Source: Thalassia testudinum (taxonomy: Eukaryota > Streptophyta > Magnoliopsida > Alismatales > Hydrocharitaceae). From it: a stretch of 64,000 nt of DNA. The position numbers and the translations under genes are program-made. Positions within the stretch are counted from its first letter, which is position 1; each line of letters starts with the position of its first letter. This document shows, piece by piece, positions 1 through 10,023 of the stretch. The notes under the pieces were generated by a model, which saw only the letters and a program-made list of their open reading frames with translations, ran no database searches and was not told the DNA's origin. The DNA lies in the NCBI GenBank assembly GCA_037157565.1, contig JAZHRO010000073.1:94404001-94468000 (forward strand), in the 5' to 3' direction.

Positions 1-496
1 CTAATGATTGTATAGTGTTCCTCAAATAAGCCAACACCCTATCCTGGATTTGGTCCACCTGAACTAACTGGTTCGATTTAGGTTTGGGTGGGTTTGGGTT
101 AAATCTAGGGGAGTCAAGATGTCAAGGTTCTCAGGTCCCTCCTTGAAAGTAGGTCATTGTAGGTTGTTAAAAGGATGGTGATGACCTATTTTCAATGGAA
201 TACTGGGGAGGGTAGGTGTTATAATCATTATATCCTTTTTGATTGTAGATCGGGTTGGTTTGGTGATCAAAGGATGAAGATCTATAATCAATGTAGCTCT
301 GGGAAGGATAATAATCATAGTCTTGTTGTCTAGGGCTAGGCCCTGGACACTGAGGTCCGGATTCATATCCCCAGTCAAAGTCATCCCAGCTAGTGGATGG
401 GTAATTACAAGTCAAGTCGAGATAGTAATCATCTTGGGGATAAGTGGTGGTAGGAGGATAGGATGTGAAATGTGTGTAGGATGTGGAAGGGTACAT
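1..496 (-). pseudogene. T1 gag N-terminal region (Athila-type), partial
   Basis: The minus strand carries a 109-residue ORF (496 down to 167) rich in Tyr, Ser and Pro (starts MYPSTSYTHF, contains DDYYLDL and QQDYDYYPSQSYIDY). Beyond its stop, toward base 1, the minus strand in other frames reads NPNPPKPKSN and then a heptad-like stretch (VDQIQDRVLAYLRN) resembling the Pro-rich plus coiled-coil start of the T10 gag (NPNPGPKPRP, LMARLEAWVVELEEW). By position it follows PBS and leader, so it should be the start of gag. The retrotransposon gag domain itself lies outside the window. I do not recognise the Tyr-rich segment; it could be a 5' extension of gag or a chance open frame. Confidence 0.45.
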
Positions 497-1730
497 GGTA
501 GAAAAGGAGGGAAAATGGAGAAGAGAAAAGGTGCCCTACAATACAATCAACCAAACTTGTCCTTATGTTGGTAGCCTAAAGACCTACAGATTCCCAAGAC
601 CTATCTTGAGATTATAAACTATTTGGTCTACTTTTATCCGGTCAATCCAACCAGTTTGGAGGGACTGGGGAGAAGGTTCTTCCTTTGGCTTACGCCTCCA
701 GTTCCTAGTGTACCCCCCAATCACGGTCATTTGACGCTACTCCCCTAGCTAGACATCAGATGGACTAGAAAAAGTAGATCAATCGAAAAAAATCTCAGTC
801 TGAGCCCCAGGAGTGAATCAATCCTTAAGGCCAACACCTACTCAGTTTTAGTTAGGCTTGGGATGATTGTGCTCTTGGAATGTGAAGGGCCCTTTAGATG
901 GGTTGTGCCCTTAATGATTAGTTAAAATGTGTGTGCATGCACAACTAGGGTTCTTAAACAAGGTTATTTGATGATGTGTCTTTTATGATTGAACCTTGTT
1001 TAGTAGCTTTTAGGCTTTAATTCTTAGGTTGGTTCAATCAAGGTTTAGTAGAACACTCCAAGTTTTGAAAGCATGGGTGATGATATGTTCCTTTAAAAAT
1101 CAAAAATAATGTGGAGTGCCTAGTTCAACCCTAAGAATCAACCCTAAGTGGCAAGCTACTTGATCGATCAGTTTTAGATTGAGTGGTGCGGCCCAAATAG
1201 CTCAATCAATTGGCCTATTGCAACACTCAGTTAAGACACACAAGAATGCTTAACCTATTCAGATTTCTACTCACTTACGTGTATTTAGTTGAAGTGTACC
1301 GGGTCTACAGGTCAAATTCCGGTTAAGTGGTAGAATCAAAGTGATTGTGTGCCTTAGGATAATAAGTTGTGGGTGTTAAGTGTGTAGCTTTCAGAAAATC
1401 CCACAATCAGATAACACTTTTTTTATTTTTTTTTAATTTATGTGGATGGCGTCGTGAGTGGATGTGGCAAACAAACAACCAAATCTATCCTAGGGTTTAT
1501 AAAAAGCACCTATGTTGATTTGGATTTGAGTTATTAGGTTATGGAATGAAAACTAAGGTGGGGGTAGTGTGGGGGACACTTGCAAAACACTCTACCCACA
1601 CTTTACTCTGGTCTACTGCACTTGGATCTCCATGCTAGGGTACCTGCAAGATAATAGATCAAAGATAAGCAGGGTTAGTGTCATGTAAATGCAAAGAAGC
1701 GTAGAAAACAATAAAGTAAATTCTGTTTCC
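497..1730 (-). other. T1 untranslated leader between PBS and gag
   Basis: About 1.2 kb without a convincing coding frame. On the minus strand, near 651-720, it contains a block (GGCGTAAGCCAAAGGAAGAA followed closely by CCTTCTCCCC) closely matching the T10 leader near 59060-59130. Near 845-890 it matches the T2 leader (CAGTTTTAGTTAG ... CTTGGAATGTGAAGGGC on the plus strand). Shared leader blocks between elements with different LTRs suggest conserved RNA functions such as packaging or dimerisation; that is inference. Confidence 0.6.
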
Positions 1731-1748
1731 TCCCCGGCAATGATGCCA
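1731..1748 (-). promoter_or_regulatory. T1 primer-binding site (tRNA-Asp type)
   Basis: On the minus strand this reads TGGCATCATTGCCGGGGA, two mismatches from the complement of the plant tRNA-Asp 3' end (TGGCGCCGTTGCCGGGGA). It sits three bases from the LTR end, as expected for Athila-group minus-strand priming. It also fixes the orientation of T1. Confidence 0.85.
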
Positions 1749-1751
1749 AAA

Positions 1752-3903
1752 TGGTCACACGAGTGTGTGTTTCGCAAGTTAGAAATCGGGGTTACAAGTA
1801 ACCTGTCGTTGTAGTTGCAAAACACGTTGATCAGATAAAATTTATACTGAAACCCCAAGAGAGTCCTGGGTCGAACATAGGGAGGCGACGTTTACCTTAA
1901 TTGAAAATCGCACTTCATTTTGTTTCCTTTGGGCATTTAGGGTTTTATTTTTTTGTGTTTTTGAAATAAAAGACAAGCAATCATAAGATAGAGATGGAAT
2001 CAAATGTGATATATTGCATTAATGTCTATTACAATAATCTACGAAAGCATAAAAAGAGAGGGGGGGTGAGAGGAAATCTCCCGAATCGGCTATTTGGCAA
2101 GACGACGGTAAAAGAGCGATCTTTGTTTTCGTTGAAAACTTTAACAAAAAATGACGTGTAATTGTATGTAATCGCGTGGTAGAAAATCGCTTTTCAAAAA
2201 TATTTAATAATTCCAAAACTAAACACGAAGAGTTAGGTTGTCTCTGTAGGGAGGGATTAGCCTATTAAAAATGAGTAATGATGCATCAAGTAATCGGGAA
2301 TATCAATGGAGGTACATGCTAACTAGTGCTCTCATTTCCAACATAAATTCTCAATATAGATAATTGATAAAGAATATGAGGGTGCACATACAAAATTACC
2401 ACAATATAATATTCTAAATAATGACCTTGGTAATAGAAAATAATGTTAATATTAATCTCCTACCTAATGACACCAATTTACTATAACCAATATCTCATTT
2501 GTATGTCATCCACAAGAAGAAATCAATCATGTGTAATTCCAATTTAAGCAAGGGATGTCCATGCAAATTTACTGCAATATATTAAATCAGAAAATAAATG
2601 AATAGTGTTTTTCGCAATGGCATTTTATGTAATTATTAATATGGAGAAAAATAGGGGATTTCGTCTCTCTCCCTGGTGCGTGTGCAAGGAGGCTTCGTCG
2701 GAGGAGCTGCTCTGCGGAAAGGCACATCTCGACAAGGGCTACGTGATGGTGGTGACGTGGTGGCCGAAGGTGGTCGGATGTGGCCAAACGGTGGAGGAGA
2801 TCGTCGGCCACATCAACGGCAGGTGGCATTCGTGGGATGTTGTGGCTGTGTGCACGGGCCGCGCATGGCTGCGCGGTGAAGGCACTGCGTGTGGTGCTCG
2901 GCATTGAGCTTTGGCGGTTGGCGAAGGCTCAATGGTGGTGGCAGTGTGGAGGGGGGTCACAGCTACTTTGGGTTCTTCCTACCAGTGGAGAGGAAGAAGA
3001 TGACGAAGTGGAGTAGAACGCGTGCAGTCTACAAGATGACGAAGAGGAGGAGAACGCGCACGGTCTGCAAGATGACAAAGAGAAGGAGAATGCGTGCGGT
3101 CTACAGTGCGGCTTCGCTGGTGCGCGTGAGGGTACGCAGCGCGCGCAGTCTGTAGGTGCATGAGGGCGCACGAATGGTGAGAGGCTGGCAGTGAAGTGTG
3201 GCTGCACGCGAGCAGCGAGGGGATGCTATTGCTGTGGCTACATGCGGTTGTGGCTGCGGTAAGAGGGCGCGCGAGCGAGGGCGCTGCGCACAGTGAAGGC
3301 AGCGGTTGGCGGTGAGATGTGGCTGCACGCGCGCGACTGTGACTGCTTGTGGGCATGGCCTGCGGGTGTGTGCCCATGTGCTGTCACCACACGGCCCACA
3401 CAGTGAAGCTTGCACGGTGAGAGAGGTTGGCGGTGCGTGGTGCTCGCTGGTTCCATAGTGCACGCCTTCTTCACGGAGGTGGAGATGGATAGCCCCCTTC
3501 TACAAGAGCACACCCCTGCCTTTTATCTCCTCCCCCGATTTGTTCTTCTTCCCCAGCGTAAGTCAAGGGATTTTAAATCCCTTACTAGATGGCTTAGAAG
3601 GGAGGGGTGTGACTCCTTTTATAATGAAGAGGCAAAAAATAGGTATGAGACCATTAGTGACATTCAGGCCATTGCTGAAAACGTCGCTGTAGGTGGCTCA
3701 TGCCAGCTGGTGCCCACAGCTGGCTTTACTGGCATGCGATGAATTAGCGACGGCTGTAAGTGTCGCTATAAGTCGAGCTCATGAGTCGCTGCAGGTCCAG
3801 CCCATGCATAGCTGGCGCTGCGCTCCCCTGCCTTTGCAGCGCGCGTGCACCCACGTGCTAGCGCTGTGCTGTGCACATGCGTGCCTACGCTTGTGTGGTG
3901 GCG
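1752..3903 (-). repeat. T1 5' LTR, distal part (U3 end, R, U5)
   Basis: Continuation of the LTR that begins at 18169 on the minus strand and was split by T2. The left boundary (TGGTCACACG on plus) abuts the PBS. The end contains the CCTATGTTCGACC motif (near 1865-1880, minus) that also occurs near the LTR ends of T3 and T5. The middle (about 2660-3470) is GC-rich with imperfect short repeats (AAGATGACGAAG-like units near 2996-3090). Summed with 17669-18169 the LTR is about 2.65 kb. Small ORFs inside are GC-rich chance frames and are not annotated. Confidence 0.8.
3617..3623 (-). promoter_or_regulatory. T1 LTR TATA box
   Basis: Minus-strand CATTATAAAAGGAG, matching the TATAAAAGG context of the T3, T5 and T11 LTRs. 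It lies within the LTR in the correct orientation for T1 transcription. Confidence 0.6.
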
Positions 3904-6318
3904 TGAAACGATGTTATGGTCAACCCGGATAGGTTATGTTAATACGGTGATTTTATCGTTGAAATAGGGATAGTGGTTAACCTAAATCGAGCCTAGCCAT
4001 CTCTTTAAAAAAATTTTAACCTAGCCTACTTGATTTTATCTTGGTCACTTTTAGGCCCAGGGTCGAACACAGGGAACTGGGATTAGAAGTGAATAAGTTT
4101 CTACGCCTTTCCTACAATAAATCTCTTCCATTTGTTTATTATGTTTTTGGTGTTTTTCTATTTAAGATTTTTTTTCTAATAATTTTTGTCCTTGAGGTAC
4201 ACCCTCAAAATCAGGTTCTTGGCTTTGAGCCAAATTAAGGTTCCCAAAACTGGTCTTGCTATTCGTAAGACTGAGTACCTGCAAGTCAAGGATTATCTTT
4301 TCTCTTTTGTATATTTTTTTTATCTTTTTACTGGCAGGAAAGAGAAATAGAAATAAAGTAAATATAGTATATATATATGTATATATTATATATATATAAA
4401 GGGGTGGGGGTGGAGGTGGAGATGGCGTGTAGCACGGTGTCAAGTCGGTCGTCGTCTAGAAAGACGCAACCAACAGGACGAAGTGCCGTGTGGAGTGTAG
4501 GATGGATGGGTGAAAGATGTGTGTGAAAAACACTTTCTGTACGTGTGTATCGGGGAATATCATCAACTCGTGCGGATATTCCCGCGATACAACGTATGGT
4601 AAGTGATATGAATATATATATATATGTAAATATATATCTATATGTAAATATATATATAGGTATATATGTAGTTATATGTGTGTATATATATGTATGTATA
4701 TATAACTATATAGATGTATATATATATATGTGTATATAAATATAGTAATATATGTATATAGATATATATAGATATATATATATATGTATATATAGTTATA
4801 GATATATATATGTATATTTGTAAATATATATATGTACAAGTATATGTGTATATATATGTATATATATATATGTATGTATCTATACTTATACTTAGTTATA
4901 TAGGTACTACTATATGTATAGATATAAGTATATATATATGTATATAAATATATACATATATAAATAAATATATGTATGTATATATATATAAGTATATATT
5001 AGTGTATAAGTGAGTGGGTGTGTGCACGAGGGTGTGTGTGTGTTTGTATGTGTGAGGTGACTGTCAGTGAGAGAGGGAGAGAGAGAGAGAGAGAGGGCGT
5101 CTGAGGCTGCTGGAGTGAAGGAGCTTTGTGTTAAGCCATCTGAATCCTCCAAGCGTCGTTTGATGGCCACGCGCACGTGCAGGCGTGTAGGTGCGTGAAG
5201 TGGCGGTGCACGCAGGAGGGAGCGAGCTCGAAGGACTGCAGCACACTACGCTGAGAGGATGCTGAAGCAGGCGCGGAAGCGGGCGGGCGTACGCGAGAGT
5301 GGGCGCTGGAGCGGGCACGGGGAGAGACGTGAGTGCACGCAGATGGGTTGGCGTCGCTAGCGGCATGGAGAGAGAGAGCTGGGTGACCAGATAAGTGAGA
5401 AACTTACCGGTCACCGCACTGTGCCACAGTGTTGCGCTCTCTAGCGTGAACAGTGGCTACAGTGCATGCTTGGCTCGCGCAATCGCCTGTGCCCAATTCT
5501 GTGAGTGCGGGCGGTGTGGAGCGGCTGGCGCGCACGCTGAAGAGGCTGCGCCGGCTGCAGGCTTGCGCCGAGAGGCAGGTGTGGGTGCGAAGAAGCAGGA
5601 GGCGAGGACGGCCTGCAGGCGCACACTGGAGGGTTGCGCTGCTGCTGCTGCTGCCGCGGAGCTTTAGACCTTGATGCCTGTGGCAATGGCGGAACTGGGT
5701 AAACGTCGAAACAGAGAGAGAACCACCACGCCCACCGGCTCTTTGATGAGCTGGGCGGTGCTGGGACTCACAGTGGTGGTTGTGCACCACTGTGAGCGGC
5801 TCCTGCTCGCAGAGTTGATCCTCAGAAGGAGGAGAGGCTGCGTATGGAGTGGAGAGGGGAGGAGACGTCCGGGACAAGAAGGTGCTGTGTGTTTGCTATG
5901 TGGACCAGGCCCTCCCTGCAAAGAAGATAGCCGTGCGTTTTTAAAGAGGAAGAAGGCATGCACAGCCATGCCCTGGCTGTGCATGGCTGTGCATGCGGCT
6001 GTGCATGGCTGGCAGGGAGTGGCTATGCAGGGCAAGTTGAGCAGGACATGGTGCGAGGAAGAGGCTGCCATGCATTGCAGCCGCGGAGAAGAAATTCAAA
6101 TTCAAATAAAATTAGAAATAAAGATGGTGAATTTGCAAAGCAGCACTTTAGGAAGACGTTAATTTCACGACCATTTTATTTACTCTCCTCCCCTCTCAAA
6201 TAAATGCATGCATACGTGTATTTTTACAAATGCTACTATGGTTGCCTATTATGCACTGGCAATGCTAGGACATAGCACAAGATGGCACAATTGTTGGTGT
6301 ATTTTTGCTATGCAATCT
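3904..6318 (-). repeat. T2 3' LTR
   Basis: Pairs with 15113-17668: both begin TGAAA(A/C)GATGTTATGG on the plus strand and share the CTTGAGGTACACCC block, the TA-rich microsatellite, a GC-rich middle, and the end ATTTTTGCT(A/G)TGCAATC. The right terminus reads ...TCT instead of ...TCA, a point change from the canonical CA that the other LTR keeps. A TATA-like CTTTAAAAA lies near 5938-5946 (minus). Length 2415 bp. Confidence 0.9.
4365..5010. repeat. TA/TATG microsatellite in T2 3' LTR
   Basis: About 640 bp of alternating TATATA, TATG and TAAATA units, followed by a GT run (about 5018-5045) and a GA run (about 5070-5095). The same array in the other T2 LTR (about 15575-16325) is longer, accounting for most of the 141-bp LTR length difference. 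ORFs inside encode only low-complexity Tyr/Ile strings. Confidence 0.9.
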
Positions 6319-6334
6319 TACCCCCATGCCTATC
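6319..6334 (-). promoter_or_regulatory. T2 polypurine tract
   Basis: Minus strand GATAGGCATGGGGGTA directly before the 3' LTR. The same core GGCATGGGGGTA precedes the T3 and T8 3' LTRs. This is the expected plus-strand DNA priming site. Confidence 0.88.
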
Positions 6335-6355
6335 TTTTGCTAGTCCCTAGCAAAA
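6335..6355. repeat. PPT-adjacent palindrome, T2
   Basis: Inverted repeat TTTTGCTAG, three bases, CTAGCAAAA, directly upstream of the PPT. The same palindrome with the same relation to the PPT occurs in T3, T5, T8 and T9. Confidence 0.85.
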
Positions 6356-7407
6356 CATTTTTTTGTATTGTATTTAAAAATGATCTTTAAGCTGACGATT
6401 TTCTTCTGAAACGACATAAGTGCGTTTATTTGTTGGATATTGTGAGAACCAATTGTATAGAAGACTACCAGTACTTTAAGTCTTATATGATATAGACCAT
6501 CTCTCAACTAACCTGGACTCTTGATATTTGAACCTTAAGTATGATTTCCAAGATCCAGGAGGTTTTTGCCGTACTCGAGAGCTCAAGAGATTATGGCTTG
6601 TGCATAGTGAAGGATCAAGACTGACCAGATGAACATTAAGACTCAAGCTTAGGGTTTCACAAATTTTTAAGTATAGGTTGGTCCTAGTTTCAGCTCGTAT
6701 CTTTGGATTGACCCTTAAAAAGATGACGGAAAACTCAACTCTCCTTTTATAACATTTGTGGCTAAAAGAAAACAGGGTATTTGTAACTTGCCCTGAAGAA
6801 TTTTTGTAGGGGGAAGACTTTACAGAAATTTGCGACATATTGACTTATTGGCATCCTTCTTTTTTTAAAAAAAAACACGTGTCAATGTATCTCTTACAAC
6901 ATTATTTGGAAGAGCACACTTTTCTTTTTGGTGGGGGGGTTCCTTTTTGGTGGAAAGAGTCTCTCCTAAACACAAGACTAAAGCCTGGGATAAAAAGTCT
7001 ACCTGCACGCACAGGTAAGGACTCCACCTTCCCTAATGAACACTAGGGTTGGATCTTATGTTCACCTGGTCTTTCTTGATATGTGTAGTGTGAACCAAGA
7101 TTACTTAGGCTCTCGAGTAGAAGCAAACCAACGGACCTGTACTGATGTCTCAGGTACAAGAATACATCCTTAGTTAGGAGAGATTTCAATCTATCATGTC
7201 AATGCTCAAGTGAATTAAGCTTGAGCCTGAGCAAATCAAGCTTCTGTGGGCTGGAAAGTCTTCAAAACAGTGGTTGAATATCCATAAACACTTATTGTAT
7301 TTTTGTTTCAGCCTTCAGATTATTACTAAACACCATTTTATATATATATATAGATAGATGGAAATTGCATGATACCATAAAATACCCAGATCCTATGGAT
7401 GCCTATC
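6356..7407 (-). other. T2 region between internal G-tract and PPT
   Basis: About 1 kb with no coding similarity that I can see on either strand. It contains a poly-A/T tract near 6863-6875, a G run near 6932, and a short TA run near 7343. No env-like frame. Confidence 0.6.
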
Positions 7408-7440
7408 CACCCCCCCATGCCAAATGATGCTATGTCCTCA
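7408..7440 (-). promoter_or_regulatory. T2 internal PPT-like motif
   Basis: Minus strand reads GAGGACATAG, a short spacer, then GGCATGGGGGGG. The same GAGGACA...GGCATGGGGG arrangement is found downstream of pol in T3 and T8, and a weaker form in T5. Here it lies about 1.1 kb upstream of the 3' LTR. It could prime a second plus-strand start; that is inference. Confidence 0.6.
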
Positions 7441-7533
7441 TATGCATGCAGGGAAGGGTAGAGGAAGGTCGAAAGATCGGGTAACGAGAGCTGAGGTGCA
7501 GGGTATACAACAGGGTGGTAGGGTGGGTGGATA

Positions 7534-7641
7534 GTGGGTGGTGAGGTGAAGAGTAAAGTGAGCGTGACGGTGAAGTGATAAGTGATGGTGGGTGGTGAGG
7601 TGAAGAGTAAAGTGAGCGTAATAGTGAAGTGATAAGTGATG
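7534..7641. repeat. 54-bp tandem duplication
   Basis: Two adjacent 54-bp units (7534-7587 and 7588-7641) starting GTGGGTGGTGAGGTGAAGAG, differing at three adjacent bases (GACGG versus AATAG), plus the beginning of a third. The period is a multiple of three, so the minus strand encodes a repeated His/Leu-rich peptide (HHHLSLH..AHFTLHLTT) within a 78-residue frame (7674 down to 7438). I regard the frame as a by-product of the duplication. Confidence 0.85.
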
Positions 7642-7723
7642 GTGGATAGTGAGTGTTGTTGGGGTGCCTCCCAACGAGCGCTGAATTTAACGTCCCCAGC
7701 TGGACTCAGAATGAGGCACAGAA

Positions 7724-9121
7724 TTAGTTACCCTCCAGCAGGGCAATAGTTTCTCCAACGGGGGTAGGTTCATGAGTAAGATAGGGTTTCAAACGTTTCC
7801 CATTGACCGTAAATTTATGCCCAGATTTGGGATCTTCAATCTCAACGGCCCCGTTGGGAAATGGTCTTGAGACTAGGAAAGGACCAGTCCATTTGGACTT
7901 CAATTTCCCAGGAAAGAATTTGAGCCGGGCATTGTAGAGCCAAACTTGCTGAGATGGCTCAAATTCCTTTCGCTGAATACGACTGTCGTAAAAAGCCTTA
8001 CTGCATTCCTTGAAAGTTAAGGCAGAATCATAGGCTTCACAACGGAGCTCTTCCAGCTCCTGGAGTTGGAGTTTCCTTTCTCGACCACACAGGTCTGGGT
8101 CGAGGTTACATTGGCGAACCGCCCAATAAGTGCGGTTCTCCAACTCCATGGGCAAATGAAAAGGCTTCCCGTAAACGATTCTATAAGGAGACATACCAAG
8201 GGGAGTTTTGAAGGTGGTATGATACACCTAAAGTGTGTCAATCAGCTTGTCAGACCAATCCTTACGGTCAGGCCGAACCATTTTCTAGAGAATTTGCTTG
8301 ATTTGCTGGTTCAACACTTCTGCCTGGCCGTTCTTCTGAGGATGATGCGGGGATGCGATACGATAGTGGACTCCATATTTCCTCAGAAGTGCCCGAAAAG
8401 AAGCATGGGTAAAGTGGCTTCCTTCATCTGAGATAATGGCTCGAGGGATCCCAAAGCGTGCAAAGATGTGGTCTTTGACAAATCGAGTGGATAAAACATG
8501 GTCAGCACAGCGTGTGGGAATAGCCTCGATCCATTTCGAAACATAGTCAACAGCCACGAGGATAAATTAGAAGCCGTTGGAAGTAGGGAAGGGACCCATG
8601 AAATCAATTCCCCAAATGTCAAAGATTTCTATAGCTAGGATGGGTTGCAAGGGCATCATGTCACGACGTGACATTGACCCTAACGACTGGCACCTAGTGC
8701 AATGTTTGGCATAATTATGTGAATTCTGGTGAAGGGAGGGCCAAAAGAAACTGCATTGCAACACCTTGGCTACAGTTTTCCTCCCAGAGAAATGGCCTCC
8801 GCAGTCCTGATCATGGCAGAAAGATAACACACTGGGGAATTCACTGTCAGGAATACAGCGGCAGATGATTTGATAAGCACCTATTCGAAAAAGAAGTGGA
8901 TTATCCCAGAAATAATACTTTGCTTCTGCCATCAGACGCTCGCGCTGGTTTTTAGGCCAGCCATGTGGAAGGGATCCAAAAGTAAGGTAATTGGCAATGT
9001 CGGCATACCAAGGTCCACCTGCCACATTAATTGCCAAAAGGTGCTCATCAGGAAAAATTTCATTAATCGGCAGAGTAAGTCCAATATGGTCACGGTCCAG
9101 TCTAGAAAGATGATCAGCCAC
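7724..9121 (-). pseudogene. int: T2 integrase
   Basis: Would insert the retrotransposon cDNA into the host genome. Reading minus from 9121: MADHLSRLD, which is the RNase H tail; a zinc-binding HHCC region (CHDQDCGGHF ... CTRCQ); the core with first Asp in WGIDFMGPF, second in IISDEGSHF, Glu in NGQAEVLN; and the C-terminal region (FEPSQQVWLYNARLKFFPGKL ... VNGKRLKPYL) ending at 7724. All three catalytic residues are present. In-frame breaks: TAA after PFPTSNGF (8564-8566), TAG after QQIKQIL (about 8282-8284), TAG before VYHTTFKTPLG (about 8228-8230). A conserved post-pol motif (GCGCTCGTTGGGAGGCACCC, about 7663-7682) follows the stop. Confidence 0.9.
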
Positions 9122-9180
9122 AACATTCTGGGCTCAGCCTTATCACGGATCTCAATGTCAAATACTTGGAGCAGAAGGAT

Positions 9181-9501
9181 CTAACGAATCAGTCTGGGCT
9201 TGGCATCCTTCTTTTGCATGAGATGGCGAATGGCTGCATGATCAGTGAAAACAATAACATGTGAGCCCAGAAGGTAAGAGCGGAATTTCTCCAGCCCAAA
9301 GATGACCGCCAGTAGTTCTTTCTCAGTGGTAGTATAATTACGCTGGGCCTCATCCAACGTCTTACTAGCGTAGTACACCACGAAGGGGTGTCTATCGCGT
9401 CTTTGTCCCAGGATGGCTTTGACTGCAAGGTCGGAAGCATCACACATGAGTTCAAAGTCGAGGGACCAATCAGGTGGCTGGAGAATAGGGGCCTTGGTCA
9501 C
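9181..9501 (-). pseudogene. T2 RNase H domain
   Basis: Degrades the RNA strand of the RNA:DNA hybrid. Visible: [18 protein letters not shown] (catalytic Asp in CDAS), [34 protein letters not shown] (Glu in EKELLAV), and [14 protein letters not shown] (Asp in TDH). Order and spacing match the homologous stretch of T8. The frame ends at a stop right after KPRLIR, and it is shifted relative to the upstream RT fragment, with which it overlaps at 9470-9501. Confidence 0.9.
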
Positions 9502-10023
9502 ACAGCTGCGTGAATGCTCGTATGCAATCGGGGCCCATATCGAAGGGTACGTCGGTTGATAGGAGATGAGTTAAAGGTCGAGAAATCTTGGAGAAATCTT
9601 TGATGAATCTCCTATAGAAACCGATGTGTCCAAGGAAGGAGCGGATTTGTTTGACAGAGCCAGGCACAAGTAAATCAGCAATTACATCAAGCTTAGCTCT
9701 GTCAACCTCGATACCCCTATCGGAGATGATATGCCTGAGAACAATTCCCTCGTGTACCATAAATGACTTTTTTCCCAGGAAAACACGGGGTTTACATCAA
9801 TACATCTCCTAAGGATACAGGTCAGGTTGGCAAGACATTCATCGAAAGATGGTCCAAACACCGAAAAGTCATCCATGAAGACCTCGAGAAAGTCACCCAC
9901 CATGTCATGGAATATCGTCAGCATACATCCTTCTGAATGCAAAGATGCCGAAGGGCTAGGTAAAAGTGGTTTTCTCTTGGTCCCGGGGGTCAATTGCCAC
10001 CTGGTTATATCCTGAGAATCCAT
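9470..10023 (-). pseudogene. T2 reverse transcriptase, C-terminal half
   Basis: Two overlapping frames. 10023 down to 9682 holds [24 protein letters not shown], with the catalytic MDD of the F-x-DD box, and continues to VFSWEKSH. 9760 down to 9470 holds EGIVLRHIISDRGIEVDRAKLDVI ... [26 protein letters not shown] (RT thumb/connection). A frameshift separates them. Compared with T8, the segment that there reads [14 protein letters not shown], between the fingers (FRR) and the palm, is missing, so this RT cannot be functional. Confidence 0.88.

Noticed and set aside
1731..1748. tRNA-Asp gene fragments at PBS sites (also 15096, 50043, 57770)
   Set aside because: Only the 3'-terminal 17-18 bases are present, each beside an LTR; no cloverleaf.
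4545..5176. Tyr/Ile-rich ORFs as membrane proteins
   Set aside because: Translations of a TATA/TATG microsatellite.
5404..5877. 157-codon ORF on the minus strand as a gene
   Set aside because: Inside the T2 3' LTR; the equivalent stretch in the 5' LTR (16750-17050) has different frames, so it is not maintained as coding.
7534..7641. CRISPR-like array
   Set aside because: Units are directly adjacent without spacers and it is a plant retrotransposon region.
7438..7674. Env-like gene downstream of T2 pol
   Set aside because: Only a repeat-derived His/Leu-rich frame; no signal peptide or transmembrane segment.
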